A DNA stretch of 64,000 bases from Winogradskyella forsetii (GTDB taxonomy: Bacteria > Bacteroidota > Bacteroidia > Flavobacteriales > Flavobacteriaceae), in assembly GCF_013394595.1 (NCBI RefSeq), contig NZ_CP053348.1, forward strand, positions 1,631,001-1,695,000. Direction: 5' to 3'. Positions 26,055 to 33,422 of this stretch are shown piece by piece. The notes beneath the pieces are model-generated. The model was not told where the DNA came from. It made no database searches and was given only the letters and a program-made list of their open reading frames with translations. Each line of letters begins with the position of its first letter. Position 1 is the stretch's first letter. The translations under genes and the position numbers were made by a program.

Positions 26055-26618
26055 AGTTATTTTTATTCGTTCAATATTTTTATTTATTTCATCGTTCTGA
26101 TTAAATTCAAGTCGGTCAATTGTGATTCCGCATTTGTCTTTTGCAATTTCTGCATTAACAATTTGTTCCAAATAATCAATTTCGTTCGCACTTACTCCGT
26201 AATAATCAAACAGAAGAATTTCATATTTTTCAAAATCACATTTTATAGCTAACGCTTTACTTTTTCCAATTGTCAGATTATTCAATTTCTCTTTAGAATC
26301 TAATTCTAAATATTCAGCTATAATTTTCGCTTTTGTTCCGTCAACATTTAGTTTTTCCGTTATATAATTCTCAACAGTAAGTGATTTCATAAATTTCCGA
26401 AATCCACTTTCTGAATATTCTTTTGACAATTTTATTTTAGGGATTTTTTTCTCAAAGTGATTCATTAATTCATTTCGGAAACTCCGAACTAAACTATTTC
26501 CTTTAGAATCAAAATTCGGCAAGCATAACCTAATTAGTTTTCCAGATTCCATATCAAATTCAGGGATTAAAATTCCCTTAAATTCAAATTTTGGATTATG
26601 AAATATGGTGTTCGTCAT
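26031..26618 (-). CDS. Hypothetical protein with weak ABC-ATPase-like C-terminus (cassette)
   Basis: 195 residues from the ATG at 26618 (MTNTIFHNPKFEF); a TTG four codons upstream lies in the core. The C-terminal half reads LTIGKSKALAIKCDF, then EKYEILLFDYYGVSANEIDY, which resembles the signature and Walker B/D-loop region of ABC ATPases, but no Walker A is visible, so this is a degenerate or coincidental likeness. The stop codon lies inside the downstream attC-like arm (residues GNTVYN are encoded by the repeat). Cores match in 9 of 10 positions. Confidence 0.6.
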   Translation of the reverse strand: MTNTIFHNPKFEFKGILIPEFDMESGKLIRLCLPNFDSKGNSLVRSFRNELMNHFEKKIPKIKLSKEYSESGFRKFMKSLTVENYITEKLNVDGTKAKIIAEYLELDSKEKLNNLTIGKSKALAIKCDFEKYEILLFDYYGVSANEIDYLEQIVNAEIAKDKCGITIDRLEFNQNDEINKNIERIKITMGNTVYN

Positions 26619-26622
26619 AATT

Positions 26623-26760
26623 GTGGGCAACGTGATTGTGTATGGTTAGTTGCGTGGTTTAGCGACTAAGTTAGCAAACATTTACGAACCCGTGAATATT
26701 CCGCAGGAATATTCGCAAGTAGGCAAGAACAAAGCAATTAATTATACACGGTGTTGTGCA
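26623..26760 (-). repeat. attC-like site, short class
   Basis: Left GGGCAACG, arm GTGTATGGTTAGTTGC; right arm GCAATTAATTATACAC, end GTTGTGCAAC. The tip hairpin is GAATATTCCGCAGGAATATTC, with a compensated A/T swap relative to its neighbours. Confidence 0.85.
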
Positions 26761-26768
26761 ACGTAATT

Positions 26769-27563
26769 TTATTCATTAATTCCTTTGTTCGATAAATATT
26801 TCTTAAATGCCAATTGATTTTCTTCTGTCCAATTGGTCTTTAATTTAAAATTCCGGTCATCAAGAGTGAAAAATCGAGTTTCCTCATGAACAAACATAAA
26901 TCCTAGGACTTTAGAGCCAGTATTTGCCTTAACGTGCATCCAACATGTTTTTATAAAATCAAGATAATTACTTTCATCATCTGTCATTTCGTTTATTGTT
27001 CCTTTAAAATCATATTCAATGGAATCACTAAAATTGTAATATTTATTGAGATTAAGTTCTTTCCATATCTCTTCATAAATACTATCCAAAATTTCTAATC
27101 TGTTTTCTGCTTCTTTAAATTTACACTCTATGTTAGGCTGAAAATCTCTAAATTTTTCCCAAGGATATACTAATTCGCTTTGAACAGCATCTAAATCAAA
27201 TCCGTTTAATAAATCATAATGAATGTCTATTACATTAATTGCATGAGGTGCTGATACACTTTTTTCTAGTTCCCTTGTTTGTAATTTTTTAAAAAATAAT
27301 ATGACATCATCTCTCATACTTTCAAGTACGAAAAATTTATAATAGTAATTCCAGCTATCAGTAAATATTTCAGTTACGAAGTCTAAATCCCAAAGAGTAT
27401 TACCAAAGAAAGGTCTACTATTTGAAGAATTAGTATAAGAAGAAGGATTTTCTAAATCATAATAGCTCAATGCGTTTATTGTTCTATTATAAATGTCTGA
27501 AGCAATATGCCAATACTCCTTTAAAATTTCTGATTTTATGTTACTATTGTCGGATTTTTCCAT
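26769..27563 (-). CDS. Hypothetical protein, first cassette gene of the array
   Basis: 264 residues, soluble, rich in Trp and Tyr (LWDLDFVTEIFTDSWNYYYK, about 57-76). Paralogue of the product at 24655, with three shared blocks. No family recognised. Read leftward it is the first cassette, 117 bp downstream of a candidate promoter (27680-27687). Its cores GTTGTGCAAC / GTTGCACAAC are exact complements. If this is an integron, the attachment site attI would lie immediately to its right. Confidence 0.65.
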   Translation of the reverse strand: MEKSDNSNIKSEILKEYWHIASDIYNRTINALSYYDLENPSSYTNSSNSRPFFGNTLWDLDFVTEIFTDSWNYYYKFFVLESMRDDVILFFKKLQTRELEKSVSAPHAINVIDIHYDLLNGFDLDAVQSELVYPWEKFRDFQPNIECKFKEAENRLEILDSIYEEIWKELNLNKYYNFSDSIEYDFKGTINEMTDDESNYLDFIKTCWMHVKANTGSKVLGFMFVHEETRFFTLDDRNFKLKTNWTEENQLAFKKYLSNKGINE

Positions 27564-27600
27564 TAGTTAGATGAGATGAGTTTTATGTTGCACAACACCC

Positions 27601-27637
27601 ATATAACGTTACTCAAGCCATAAAAGTAACGTTATAT
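27601..27637. promoter_or_regulatory. Perfect 12-bp inverted repeat at the head of the array
   Basis: ATATAACGTTAC and GTAACGTTATAT separated by 13 nt, 5 bp from the outermost GTTG core. There is no T-run, so it is not a terminator. It could be a regulator operator, a leader hairpin or part of the array's recombination site. Confidence 0.6.
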
Positions 27638-28050
27638 CGCTTAAGTCAATACTTCTGGGTCGTCTATAGTAAAGATATTCAAATATAGCTACTTTTCAAG
27701 TGGACTGTTATTTTTTTTAGTATTGATATCGGTAGTCTTAGTATCAAAATGTTTATTCGTGTCATGTTTAGCGTTATCAAAGGTGATGCTTTAAAGTCTA
27801 ATTGGTTAGGATTTAGAGACGAGCAAATACTTTGCTATTACTAGTCTTTAACAATTACATTTTATAAATTATCCCTTTCAAGACGAAATTTTACAAATAC
27901 AAATAGAATAATCTATAGCGTTTCCAACTTAATTCCTCTGATTGGCTTTTAATATTTTGATAGTTAATTACTTAAAGGGTTCGTAACATTGTATTCATGA
28001 CTTCACTCGAAATAATATCAAAAACTGTTTGTAGAAAATAGGAATTAATA
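27638..28050. other. Gene-free spacer between the array and tRNA-His
   Basis: About 410 bp, AT-rich. Apart from the leftward TATATTTG at 27680 I see no gene on either strand; no integrase fragment is recognisable. Confidence 0.6.
27680..27687 (-). promoter_or_regulatory. Candidate leftward promoter reading into the array
   Basis: TATATTTG on the minus strand matches TAnnTTTG, about 117 bp upstream of the first cassette gene. No good -33 TTG at the usual distance. Its position is that expected for a cassette promoter (Pc). Confidence 0.4.
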
Positions 28051-28058
28051 TATCTTTG
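28028..28058 (+). promoter_or_regulatory. tRNA-His promoter
   Basis: TTTG at 28028-28031, 19 nt, then TATCTTTG at 28051-28058; the tRNA starts 17 bp further on. Full match to the Bacteroidetes -33/-7 consensus. Confidence 0.8.
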
Positions 28059-28074
28059 CAATCCAATTTAAAAT

Positions 28075-28149
28075 GGTGGTTGTAGCTCAGCTGGTTAGAG
28101 CGTTGGTTTGTGGTACCAAAAGTCGCCGGTTCGAACCCGGTCTTCCACC
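28075..28149 (+). tRNA. tRNA-His (anticodon GTG)
   Basis: Cloverleaf readable: D-arm TAGCTCAGCTGGTTAGAGC, anticodon stem TTGGT / ACCAA around loop TTGTGGT, T-arm GCCGGTTCGAACCCGGT. The extra G at -1 and the discriminator C are the tRNA-His identity pair. The acceptor stem GTGGTTG / CTTCCAC has two T-T mismatches, which is odd; the 3' half may have been altered by recombination with the tail copies downstream. Confidence 0.9.
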
Positions 28150-28159
28150 CAAAATTAGT

Positions 28160-28188
28160 AAGCCTTTCAGAAATGAAGGGCTTTTTTT
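28160..28188 (+). terminator. Intrinsic terminator of tRNA-His
   Basis: AAGCCTTTCA-GAAA-TGAAGGGCTT followed by a T-run. Repeated with the tRNA tail at 29700ff. Confidence 0.85.
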
Positions 28189-28299
28189 GTGTCATTAATC
28201 TTAGCACAAACCATAGGGTGAGAAGTTTATGGATCAATCTCAAAAGTTGTGTGTGAGTTGGATAAATAATTTGATCTTTGCCCAAAAAAAGATCGTACA

Positions 28300-28653
28300 T
28301 TGAATTTATCCCTAGACCTGCTCAAGTTACTATTACCAGAATTACTAGTTTCACATTTTGACATCACTAGACATAGTATAGAACAAGATACTGTCCATCT
28401 GTATTTTGAAGAGAAAAAAGATACGCCTAAAGAAGAAAAGAGCCGTACCCTTATAGCCCACGGTTTTCATAAACAAGTGACCGTTCAAGATTTTCCTTTG
28501 CGCGGTAAAAAAGTATTCTTGCATATAAAGCGTCGGCGTTGGCTCGATAAACCCAGCAAAGAAGTTGTACAAAGAGATTGGAATCTAGTAGCACAGGGAA
28601 CTCGTATGACCGTAGAGTTTGCTGCTTTTTTAAAAGTACTTGGTCAGTACTAA
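28300..28653 (+). CDS. ISAon1-type transposase, N-terminal protein
   Basis: 117 residues, beginning MNLSLDLLKLLLPELLVSHF. Corresponds to the N-terminal region that in other ISL3 transposases is fused to the catalytic part; a zinc-finger is not obvious, and an HxKRRRW motif lies near residue 75. In Bacteroidetes ISAon1-like elements the two parts are normally separate frames, so the break is not necessarily damage. The next frame starts 14 bp before this one ends, in the +1 frame. Confidence 0.8.
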   Translation: MNLSLDLLKLLLPELLVSHFDITRHSIEQDTVHLYFEEKKDTPKEEKSRTLIAHGFHKQVTVQDFPLRGKKVFLHIKRRRWLDKPSKEVVQRDWNLVAQGTRMTVEFAAFLKVLGQY

Positions 28654-29626
28654 GGCTAATGACTGTCATACCATTGGTCGTTTTTATGGCGTTAATGGTA
28701 AGAAGCTCGGGCGGCAGTATCGAGATTATCTTAGTGAGTTTAAAGACTGGAAAGCCAAGAAACATGCTAAAGAGTGGCTCGTCTTTCCTGAGAACATGGG
28801 CAAGTATTTATCCATTGATGAAACAGCTCTCTCCAAAGGTGAACTCTATACCATTATCACCAATAAAAAAGCTAAAGGCAAGAAAGGAGCTATAGTAGCT
28901 ATTATGGCAGGAACTAAGGTGGAGCCTATTATAGAACAACTCCTTAAAATTCCTAAATCAAAAAGAGATAAGGTTAAAGAGATCACCTTGGATATGGCCA
29001 ACTCTATGAAGTTCATTGCTAAAAAGTGTTTTCCCAAAGCTATACAGGTTACCGACCGTTTTCATGTACAAAAACTAGCTTTAGAAGCTTTGCAAGATAT
29101 CAGAATAAAACATCGTTGGGAAGCTATAGATATGGAAAATGACCAAATTAAACAGGCTAAAACTATCGAAAAAGAGTTTATCTCTGAAACATTTAATAAT
29201 GGAGACTCCAGAAAGCAACTCCTTGCCAGAAGTAGGTACCTGCTCTATAAAGCGCCTAACAACTGGACTCAAAACCAATACCTTAGAGCTAAAATCTTAT
29301 TTGAACAATATCCGGATATTAAAAAAGCTTATAATCTGGTACAAGGACTTAGGAATATATTTAATACCGCTACTTCTATACAAACAGCTTATACTAAACT
29401 CGCCCACTGGTATAAAGATGTAGAGGCTACAGGATTTAGGGCTTTCAATACTATTGCAAATACAATTACCCTAAACTATAGATCGATACTCAATTATTTT
29501 ATTAATAGAAGTACTAATGCATCCGCTGAAGCTTTCAATGCCAAAATTAAAGCCTTTAGAGCACAGTTTAGAGGTGTCAAAAACATAGAATTCTTCCTCT
29601 TTAGATTAACAACAATTTTTGCCTAA
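28640..29626 (+). CDS. ISAon1-type transposase, catalytic part
   Basis: 328 residues (TTG start or translational frameshift). DDE-type core: LSIDETALSKGELYTIITNK (first Asp, about residue 59), LDMANSMKFIAKKCFPKAIQVTDRFH (second Asp region, about 137-161) and the C-terminal STNASAEAFNAKIKAF with the Glu, as in DDE_Tnp_ISL3. Apparently intact. Confidence 0.88.
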   Translation: MVSTKANDCHTIGRFYGVNGKKLGRQYRDYLSEFKDWKAKKHAKEWLVFPENMGKYLSIDETALSKGELYTIITNKKAKGKKGAIVAIMAGTKVEPIIEQLLKIPKSKRDKVKEITLDMANSMKFIAKKCFPKAIQVTDRFHVQKLALEALQDIRIKHRWEAIDMENDQIKQAKTIEKEFISETFNNGDSRKQLLARSRYLLYKAPNNWTQNQYLRAKILFEQYPDIKKAYNLVQGLRNIFNTATSIQTAYTKLAHWYKDVEATGFRAFNTIANTITLNYRSILNYFINRSTNASAEAFNAKIKAFRAQFRGVKNIEFFLFRLTTIFA

Positions 29627-29675
29627 CACACAACATTTAGGCATGATCCAAGTTTATGCTGAGCGTAGCCGAAGT

Positions 29676-29965
29676 AAACCCGGTCTTCCACCCAAAATTA
29701 GTAAGCCTTTCAGAAATGAAGGGCTTTTTTTGTATCATTAATCTTAGCACAAACCATAGGGTGAGAAGTTTATGCTGAGCGTAGCCGAAGTAAACCCGGT
29801 CTTCCACCCAAAATTAGTAAGCCTTTCAGAAATGAAGGGCTTTTTTTGTATCATTAATCTTAGCACAAACCATAGGGTGAGAAGTTTATGCTGAGCGTAG
29901 CCGAAGTAAACCCGGTCTTCCACCCAAAATTAGTAAGCTTCTCTGAAAAGGGAAGCTTTTTTTGT
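29676..29965. repeat. Three tandem 116-bp copies of the tRNA-His 3' tail with its terminator
   Basis: Starts at 29676, 29792 and 29908. Each begins AACCCGGTCTTCCACCC (identical to the 3' end of tRNA-His), then AAAATTAGTAAGCC, the terminator hairpin, ATTAATCTTAGCACAAACCA and a junction GCTGAGCGTAGCCGAAGTA. The third copy diverges at its terminator (AAGCTTCTC/GGGAAGCTT). The real tRNA-His is the first member, so the array is one gene plus three tails. Confidence 0.9.
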
Positions 29966-30289
29966 TTCAAAAATTTTAAATGAAAATCCGCTATGAGAAG
30001 TTTATGTTCTCCAATAAAAACTATAGAATTTACAACCTTGTATGTTTGCGATATTAGAATTTAATATAGTCGTATGGGATAAATTCATACTTATTCTAAA
30101 TAAGATAAATTGTTAAATTAGTATTTATTCTTGCGATTTTCTGTTAATAATCTAATAAATAATAACGTTTTGTATTTAATTATGATTTATATGCATTGAA
30201 AATCCAATTTTATTACATATTTTAAAATACACTTTATAATTCGTAAATTTGTGTCGCTTAAAAATAATAATCAACCTTAAATATTCTAT
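29966..30289 (+). promoter_or_regulatory. Aconitase leader with candidate -7 element
   Basis: About 320 bp without a gene. TAAATTTG at 30244-30251 fits TAnnTTTG, 39 bp before the aconitase start; no clear -33 element is seen. Confidence 0.45.
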
Positions 30290-32560
30290 ATGGCTTTTGA
30301 CATTGATATGATAAAAAAGGTTTACGCTAACATGACAGAGCACGTAGATGCTGCTCGAGAAATTGTAGGTAAGCCATTAACACTTTCGGAAAAAATATTA
30401 TACGCTCATTTATGGGACGGAAAACCTAATAAAGCTTTTACGAGAGGAAAGGATTATGTAGATTTTGCACCAGACCGTGTGGCTTGCCAAGATGCAACCG
30501 CTCAGATGGCATTATTGCAATTTATGCAAGCAGGGAAACCAAAAGTGGCTGTTCCGACAACGGTGCATTGTGATCACTTGATTCAAGCTAAAGATGGCGC
30601 AGCAACAGATTTAAAGCACGCTAACAGCACAAGTAGTGAGGTGTTTGATTTCTTAGAATCGGTATCAAATAAGTACGGAATTGGATTCTGGAAACCTGGT
30701 GCGGGAATTATTCATCAAGTGGTTTTGGAAAATTATGCGTTTCCAGGAGGAATGATGATCGGTACGGATTCACATACCGTTAATGCTGGTGGACTAGGAA
30801 TGGTGGCCATTGGAGTAGGTGGAGCTGATGCTGTAGATGTTATGGCAGGCATGGCTTGGGAACTTAAATTCCCAAAATTGATCGGTGTGAAATTAACAGG
30901 GAAACTTTCCGGTTGGACTGCACCAAAAGACGTCATTTTAAAAGTTGCCGAAATTCTTACTGTTAAAGGAGGAACTGGTGCTATTGTAGAATATTTTGGT
31001 CCTGGAGCGAGGTCTATGTCCTGTACAGGAAAAGGAACCATTTGTAATATGGGTGCCGAAATTGGTGCCACCACGTCTACTTTTGGTTATGACGATTCCA
31101 TGGAGCGTTACTTAAAAGCTACAGATAGAGCGGATGTTGCGGAAGCAGCTAACCATATAAGAGAATATTTAACTGCAGACGAAGAAGTTTATGCCAACCC
31201 TGAGCAATATTTCGATCAAGTTATTGAAATTAACCTGTCTGAATTAGGACCTTTATTGAATGGGCCTTTTACGCCAGATTTATCAACGGAAGTTGGTGCT
31301 GCAATGACAGAGAAAGCTAAGGCTAACGATTGGCCTATTCAGGTAGAATGGGGATTAATCGGTTCTTGTACCAATTCGTCTTATGAAGATTTATCAAGAG
31401 CATCTTCGATTGCACAACAAGCTTTGGACAAAGGTCTTAAGATGAAGTCTGAATTGGGTATCAATCCTGGTTCCGAACAAGTACGCTACACAGCAGATAG
31501 AGATGGTATTTTAGGGATTTTTGAAAAATTGGATGCTAAAATATTCACCAATGCCTGTGGCCCTTGTATTGGTCAATGGGCAAGATATAGCGATCCTAAA
31601 AATGCACCTAAGAATAGTATTGTACATTCTTTTAATAGAAACTTTGCTAAGCGTGCCGATGGAAATCCAAATACGCATGCTTTTGTAGCATCTCCAGAAT
31701 TGACAGCTGCCATTGCAGTAGCAGGACGTTTGGATTTTAATCCATTAACGGATAAGCTCATAAATGAAAATGGCGAAGAAGTGATGTTCGAGGAACCAAC
31801 AGGATGGGAATTGCCTCCAAAAGGTTTTGAGGTTAAGGACAATGGTTATTTAGCACCAGTTGCTGATGGTAGTGGTTTAGAAGTCACGGTTAGTCCTGAT
31901 TCTGAACGGTTACAATTATTGACACCTTTTGAACCTATCGGAAACGAAATTAAAGGCGCAAAGTTGTTAATCAAAGCTTTTGGAAAATGTACAACAGACC
32001 ATATTTCAATGGCCGGACCTTGGTTACGTTTCAGAGGGCATTTAGATAATATTTCAAATAACTGTTTAATTGGTGCTGTTAATGCGTTTGGTAAGAAGAC
32101 CAATTTTGTTAAAAATCAATTGACAGGTGAGTTTGGAGGCGTACCAGATACGGCGAGAGCTTATAAAGCTGAAGGCATACCATCTATTGTAGTGGGTGAC
32201 CATAATTATGGTGAAGGATCTTCAAGAGAGCATGCTGCTATGGAACCAAGACATTTAGGTGTTGTGGCCGTGATTGTAAAGTCTTTTGCGCGTATTCACG
32301 AAACCAACCTTAAAAAACAAGGAATGTTGGGTTTAACCTTTGATAATGAGGCCGATTATGATTTGATTCAAGAAGATGATACCTTCAACTTTACGGATTT
32401 AAATGAATTTGCTCCAGATAAACCATTACATGTTGAAGTAGTGCATGCAGATGGTAGCAAAGATACCATTGCATTGAACCATACCTATAACCAAGCACAA
32501 ATTGATTGGTATAATGAAGGTTCTGCTTTAAATTTAATTAAGAAACAAAATAAAGCATAA
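30290..32560 (+). CDS. acn: Aconitate hydratase (mitochondrial-type)
   Basis: 756 residues, the size of mitochondrial-type aconitases. Interconverts citrate and isocitrate in the TCA cycle. The three 4Fe-4S cysteines are present in [14 protein letters not shown] and [12 protein letters not shown], and the swivelling domain has [17 protein letters not shown] (about 643-659), with the catalytic Ser. Stand-alone transcription unit with its own terminator. Nothing unusual. Confidence 0.97.
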   Translation: MAFDIDMIKKVYANMTEHVDAAREIVGKPLTLSEKILYAHLWDGKPNKAFTRGKDYVDFAPDRVACQDATAQMALLQFMQAGKPKVAVPTTVHCDHLIQAKDGAATDLKHANSTSSEVFDFLESVSNKYGIGFWKPGAGIIHQVVLENYAFPGGMMIGTDSHTVNAGGLGMVAIGVGGADAVDVMAGMAWELKFPKLIGVKLTGKLSGWTAPKDVILKVAEILTVKGGTGAIVEYFGPGARSMSCTGKGTICNMGAEIGATTSTFGYDDSMERYLKATDRADVAEAANHIREYLTADEEVYANPEQYFDQVIEINLSELGPLLNGPFTPDLSTEVGAAMTEKAKANDWPIQVEWGLIGSCTNSSYEDLSRASSIAQQALDKGLKMKSELGINPGSEQVRYTADRDGILGIFEKLDAKIFTNACGPCIGQWARYSDPKNAPKNSIVHSFNRNFAKRADGNPNTHAFVASPELTAAIAVAGRLDFNPLTDKLINENGEEVMFEEPTGWELPPKGFEVKDNGYLAPVADGSGLEVTVSPDSERLQLLTPFEPIGNEIKGAKLLIKAFGKCTTDHISMAGPWLRFRGHLDNISNNCLIGAVNAFGKKTNFVKNQLTGEFGGVPDTARAYKAEGIPSIVVGDHNYGEGSSREHAAMEPRHLGVVAVIVKSFARIHETNLKKQGMLGLTFDNEADYDLIQEDDTFNFTDLNEFAPDKPLHVEVVHADGSKDTIALNHTYNQAQIDWYNEGSALNLIKKQNKA

Positions 32561-32581
32561 CACATTTTTAATTTATAAAAT

Positions 32582-32610
32582 GAGCCCTTGAGAAATCAGG
32601 GGCTTTTTTA
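32582..32610 (+). terminator. Intrinsic terminator after aconitase
   Basis: GAGCCCTTGA-GAAA-TCAGGGGCT with a following T-run. Confidence 0.85.
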
Positions 32611-32679
32611 TGTTATTATCTCTGTAAGTTTTACAAATTTGCTACGACTGACGTCTAGATTTAACAAAAATACTTCCCA

Positions 32680-33351
32680 ATGCAGTCACTGTGGTTCTTT
32701 GACGACGTCAACCTTTTTCAGGTACTTTGTCCGCATAAGTTTAAGGCTTATAAAGAAGAGCACGACTTTTGTGCTTACAAAAAGAAAGATTATATCTACT
32801 TTGAAGCAGACTCCGCTAATAAAGTTTATTTAATAGAAAAAGGCAAAGTCAAAATTGGCTATTATAGTGAAGAGGGTAATGAAATAGTAAAAGCCATCCT
32901 GTCAAAAGGAGAATTATTTGGCGAAAAAGCTATTTTAGGTGCCGAAAAGCGCGATGAGTTTGCGCAATCCATAGATAACTCAACTTCCATCTGTCCTATC
33001 AGTGTAGAAACCATGCACGATTTAATGCGGAATAACCAAACCTTTAGTCTTAAGGTTTATAAATTTATTGGATTTAAGTTTAAAAAGTTAGAGCGCAGAT
33101 TACAATTACTATTATTTAAGGATACCAAAACCCGCCTCATTGAATTTTTAGATGAACTTTGTAATGATTATGGCTATAACTGCGATAAAACAGGAGACCA
33201 AATTATAAAACATCCGTTTACCCAAAAAGATATCGCTTCATTAATAGGCACTTCAAGACCAACTATAAATATTCTTCTTAATGAACTTAAAGAAGAAAAT
33301 TACTTGGATTTTAACAGAAAAGAGATAAGAATCTTAAAATCATCGGCTTAA
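32680..33351 (+). CDS. Crp/Fnr-family transcriptional regulator
   Basis: 223 residues. The N-terminal cyclic-nucleotide-binding fold has KVYLIEKGKVKIGYYSEEGN and LSKGELFGEKAIL (about 47-96); the phosphate-binding Arg of cAMP receptors is not evident, so the ligand may differ. The C-terminal winged helix reads FTQKDIASLIGTSRPTINIL (about 183-202). No Fnr-type N-terminal Cys cluster. A perfect palindrome shaped like a Crp box overlaps its stop codon and precedes the next gene. Confidence 0.92.
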   Translation: MQSLWFFDDVNLFQVLCPHKFKAYKEEHDFCAYKKKDYIYFEADSANKVYLIEKGKVKIGYYSEEGNEIVKAILSKGELFGEKAILGAEKRDEFAQSIDNSTSICPISVETMHDLMRNNQTFSLKVYKFIGFKFKKLERRLQLLLFKDTKTRLIEFLDELCNDYGYNCDKTGDQIIKHPFTQKDIASLIGTSRPTINILLNELKEENYLDFNRKEIRILKSSA

Positions 33352-33369
33352 TGTTAGCTAGCTAACATT
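33350..33369. promoter_or_regulatory. 20-bp perfect palindrome, candidate Crp/Fnr operator
   Basis: AATGTTAGCTAGCTAACATT: the core TGTTA-N6-TAACA has the 5-6-5 layout of Crp-type boxes. It is centred near 33359.5, about 41 bp upstream of the transcription start implied by TAATTTTG at 33389-33396, which is the class II activator position. Confidence 0.6.
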
Positions 33370-33388
33370 TAATGAAAGACCTATGCTC

Positions 33389-33396
33389 TAATTTTG
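33389..33396 (+). promoter_or_regulatory. Candidate -7 element for the RskA-like lipoprotein gene
   Basis: TAATTTTG, 27 bp before the start codon. There is no -33 TTG, in keeping with activator dependence. Confidence 0.5.
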
Positions 33397-33422
33397 AAAT
33401 ATAATTTTAAAATTTAAAAGCA

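Larger units (their letters stand above)
11779..27595 (-). mobile_element. Integron-like gene-cassette array lacking an integrase
   Basis: About 16 kb made of units 'small gene + palindromic repeat', all genes leftward except the IS. Seventeen repeats (listed separately) have complementary arms such as GTGTATGATTAGTTGC / GCAATTAATTATACAC and end in AAC ... GTT cores. Each unit has its own matched cores: for example the gene at 22010 is preceded by GTTGTGAGCA and followed by TGCTCACAAC. That is what a circular cassette inserted at G^TT would leave. No tyrosine recombinase (intI) occurs in the window, so this would be a CALIN-type (integrase-less) array. Core bases beyond GTT do not follow the classical GTTRRRY. 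Confidence 0.8.
28231..29649 (+). mobile_element. ISL3-family insertion sequence (ISAon1 type) with target duplication
   Basis: Ends GGATCAATCTCAAAAGTTGT and, inverted, GGATCATGCCTAAATGTTGT: imperfect terminal repeats of about 23 bp. The flanking AAGTTTAT (28223-28230 and 29650-29657) is an exact 8-bp target duplication, as in ISL3. It is inserted in the spacer after tRNA-His that is otherwise repeated downstream. 1419 bp. Confidence 0.92.

Noticed and set aside
11779..27595. CRISPR array
   Set aside because: Repeats are 120-200 bp, imperfect palindromes and separated by genes of varying length; no short regular repeat/spacer pattern and no cas genes.
27638..28050. Remnant of an integron integrase beside the array
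   Set aside because: No frame on either strand shows tyrosine-recombinase motifs; I see only AT-rich non-coding sequence.
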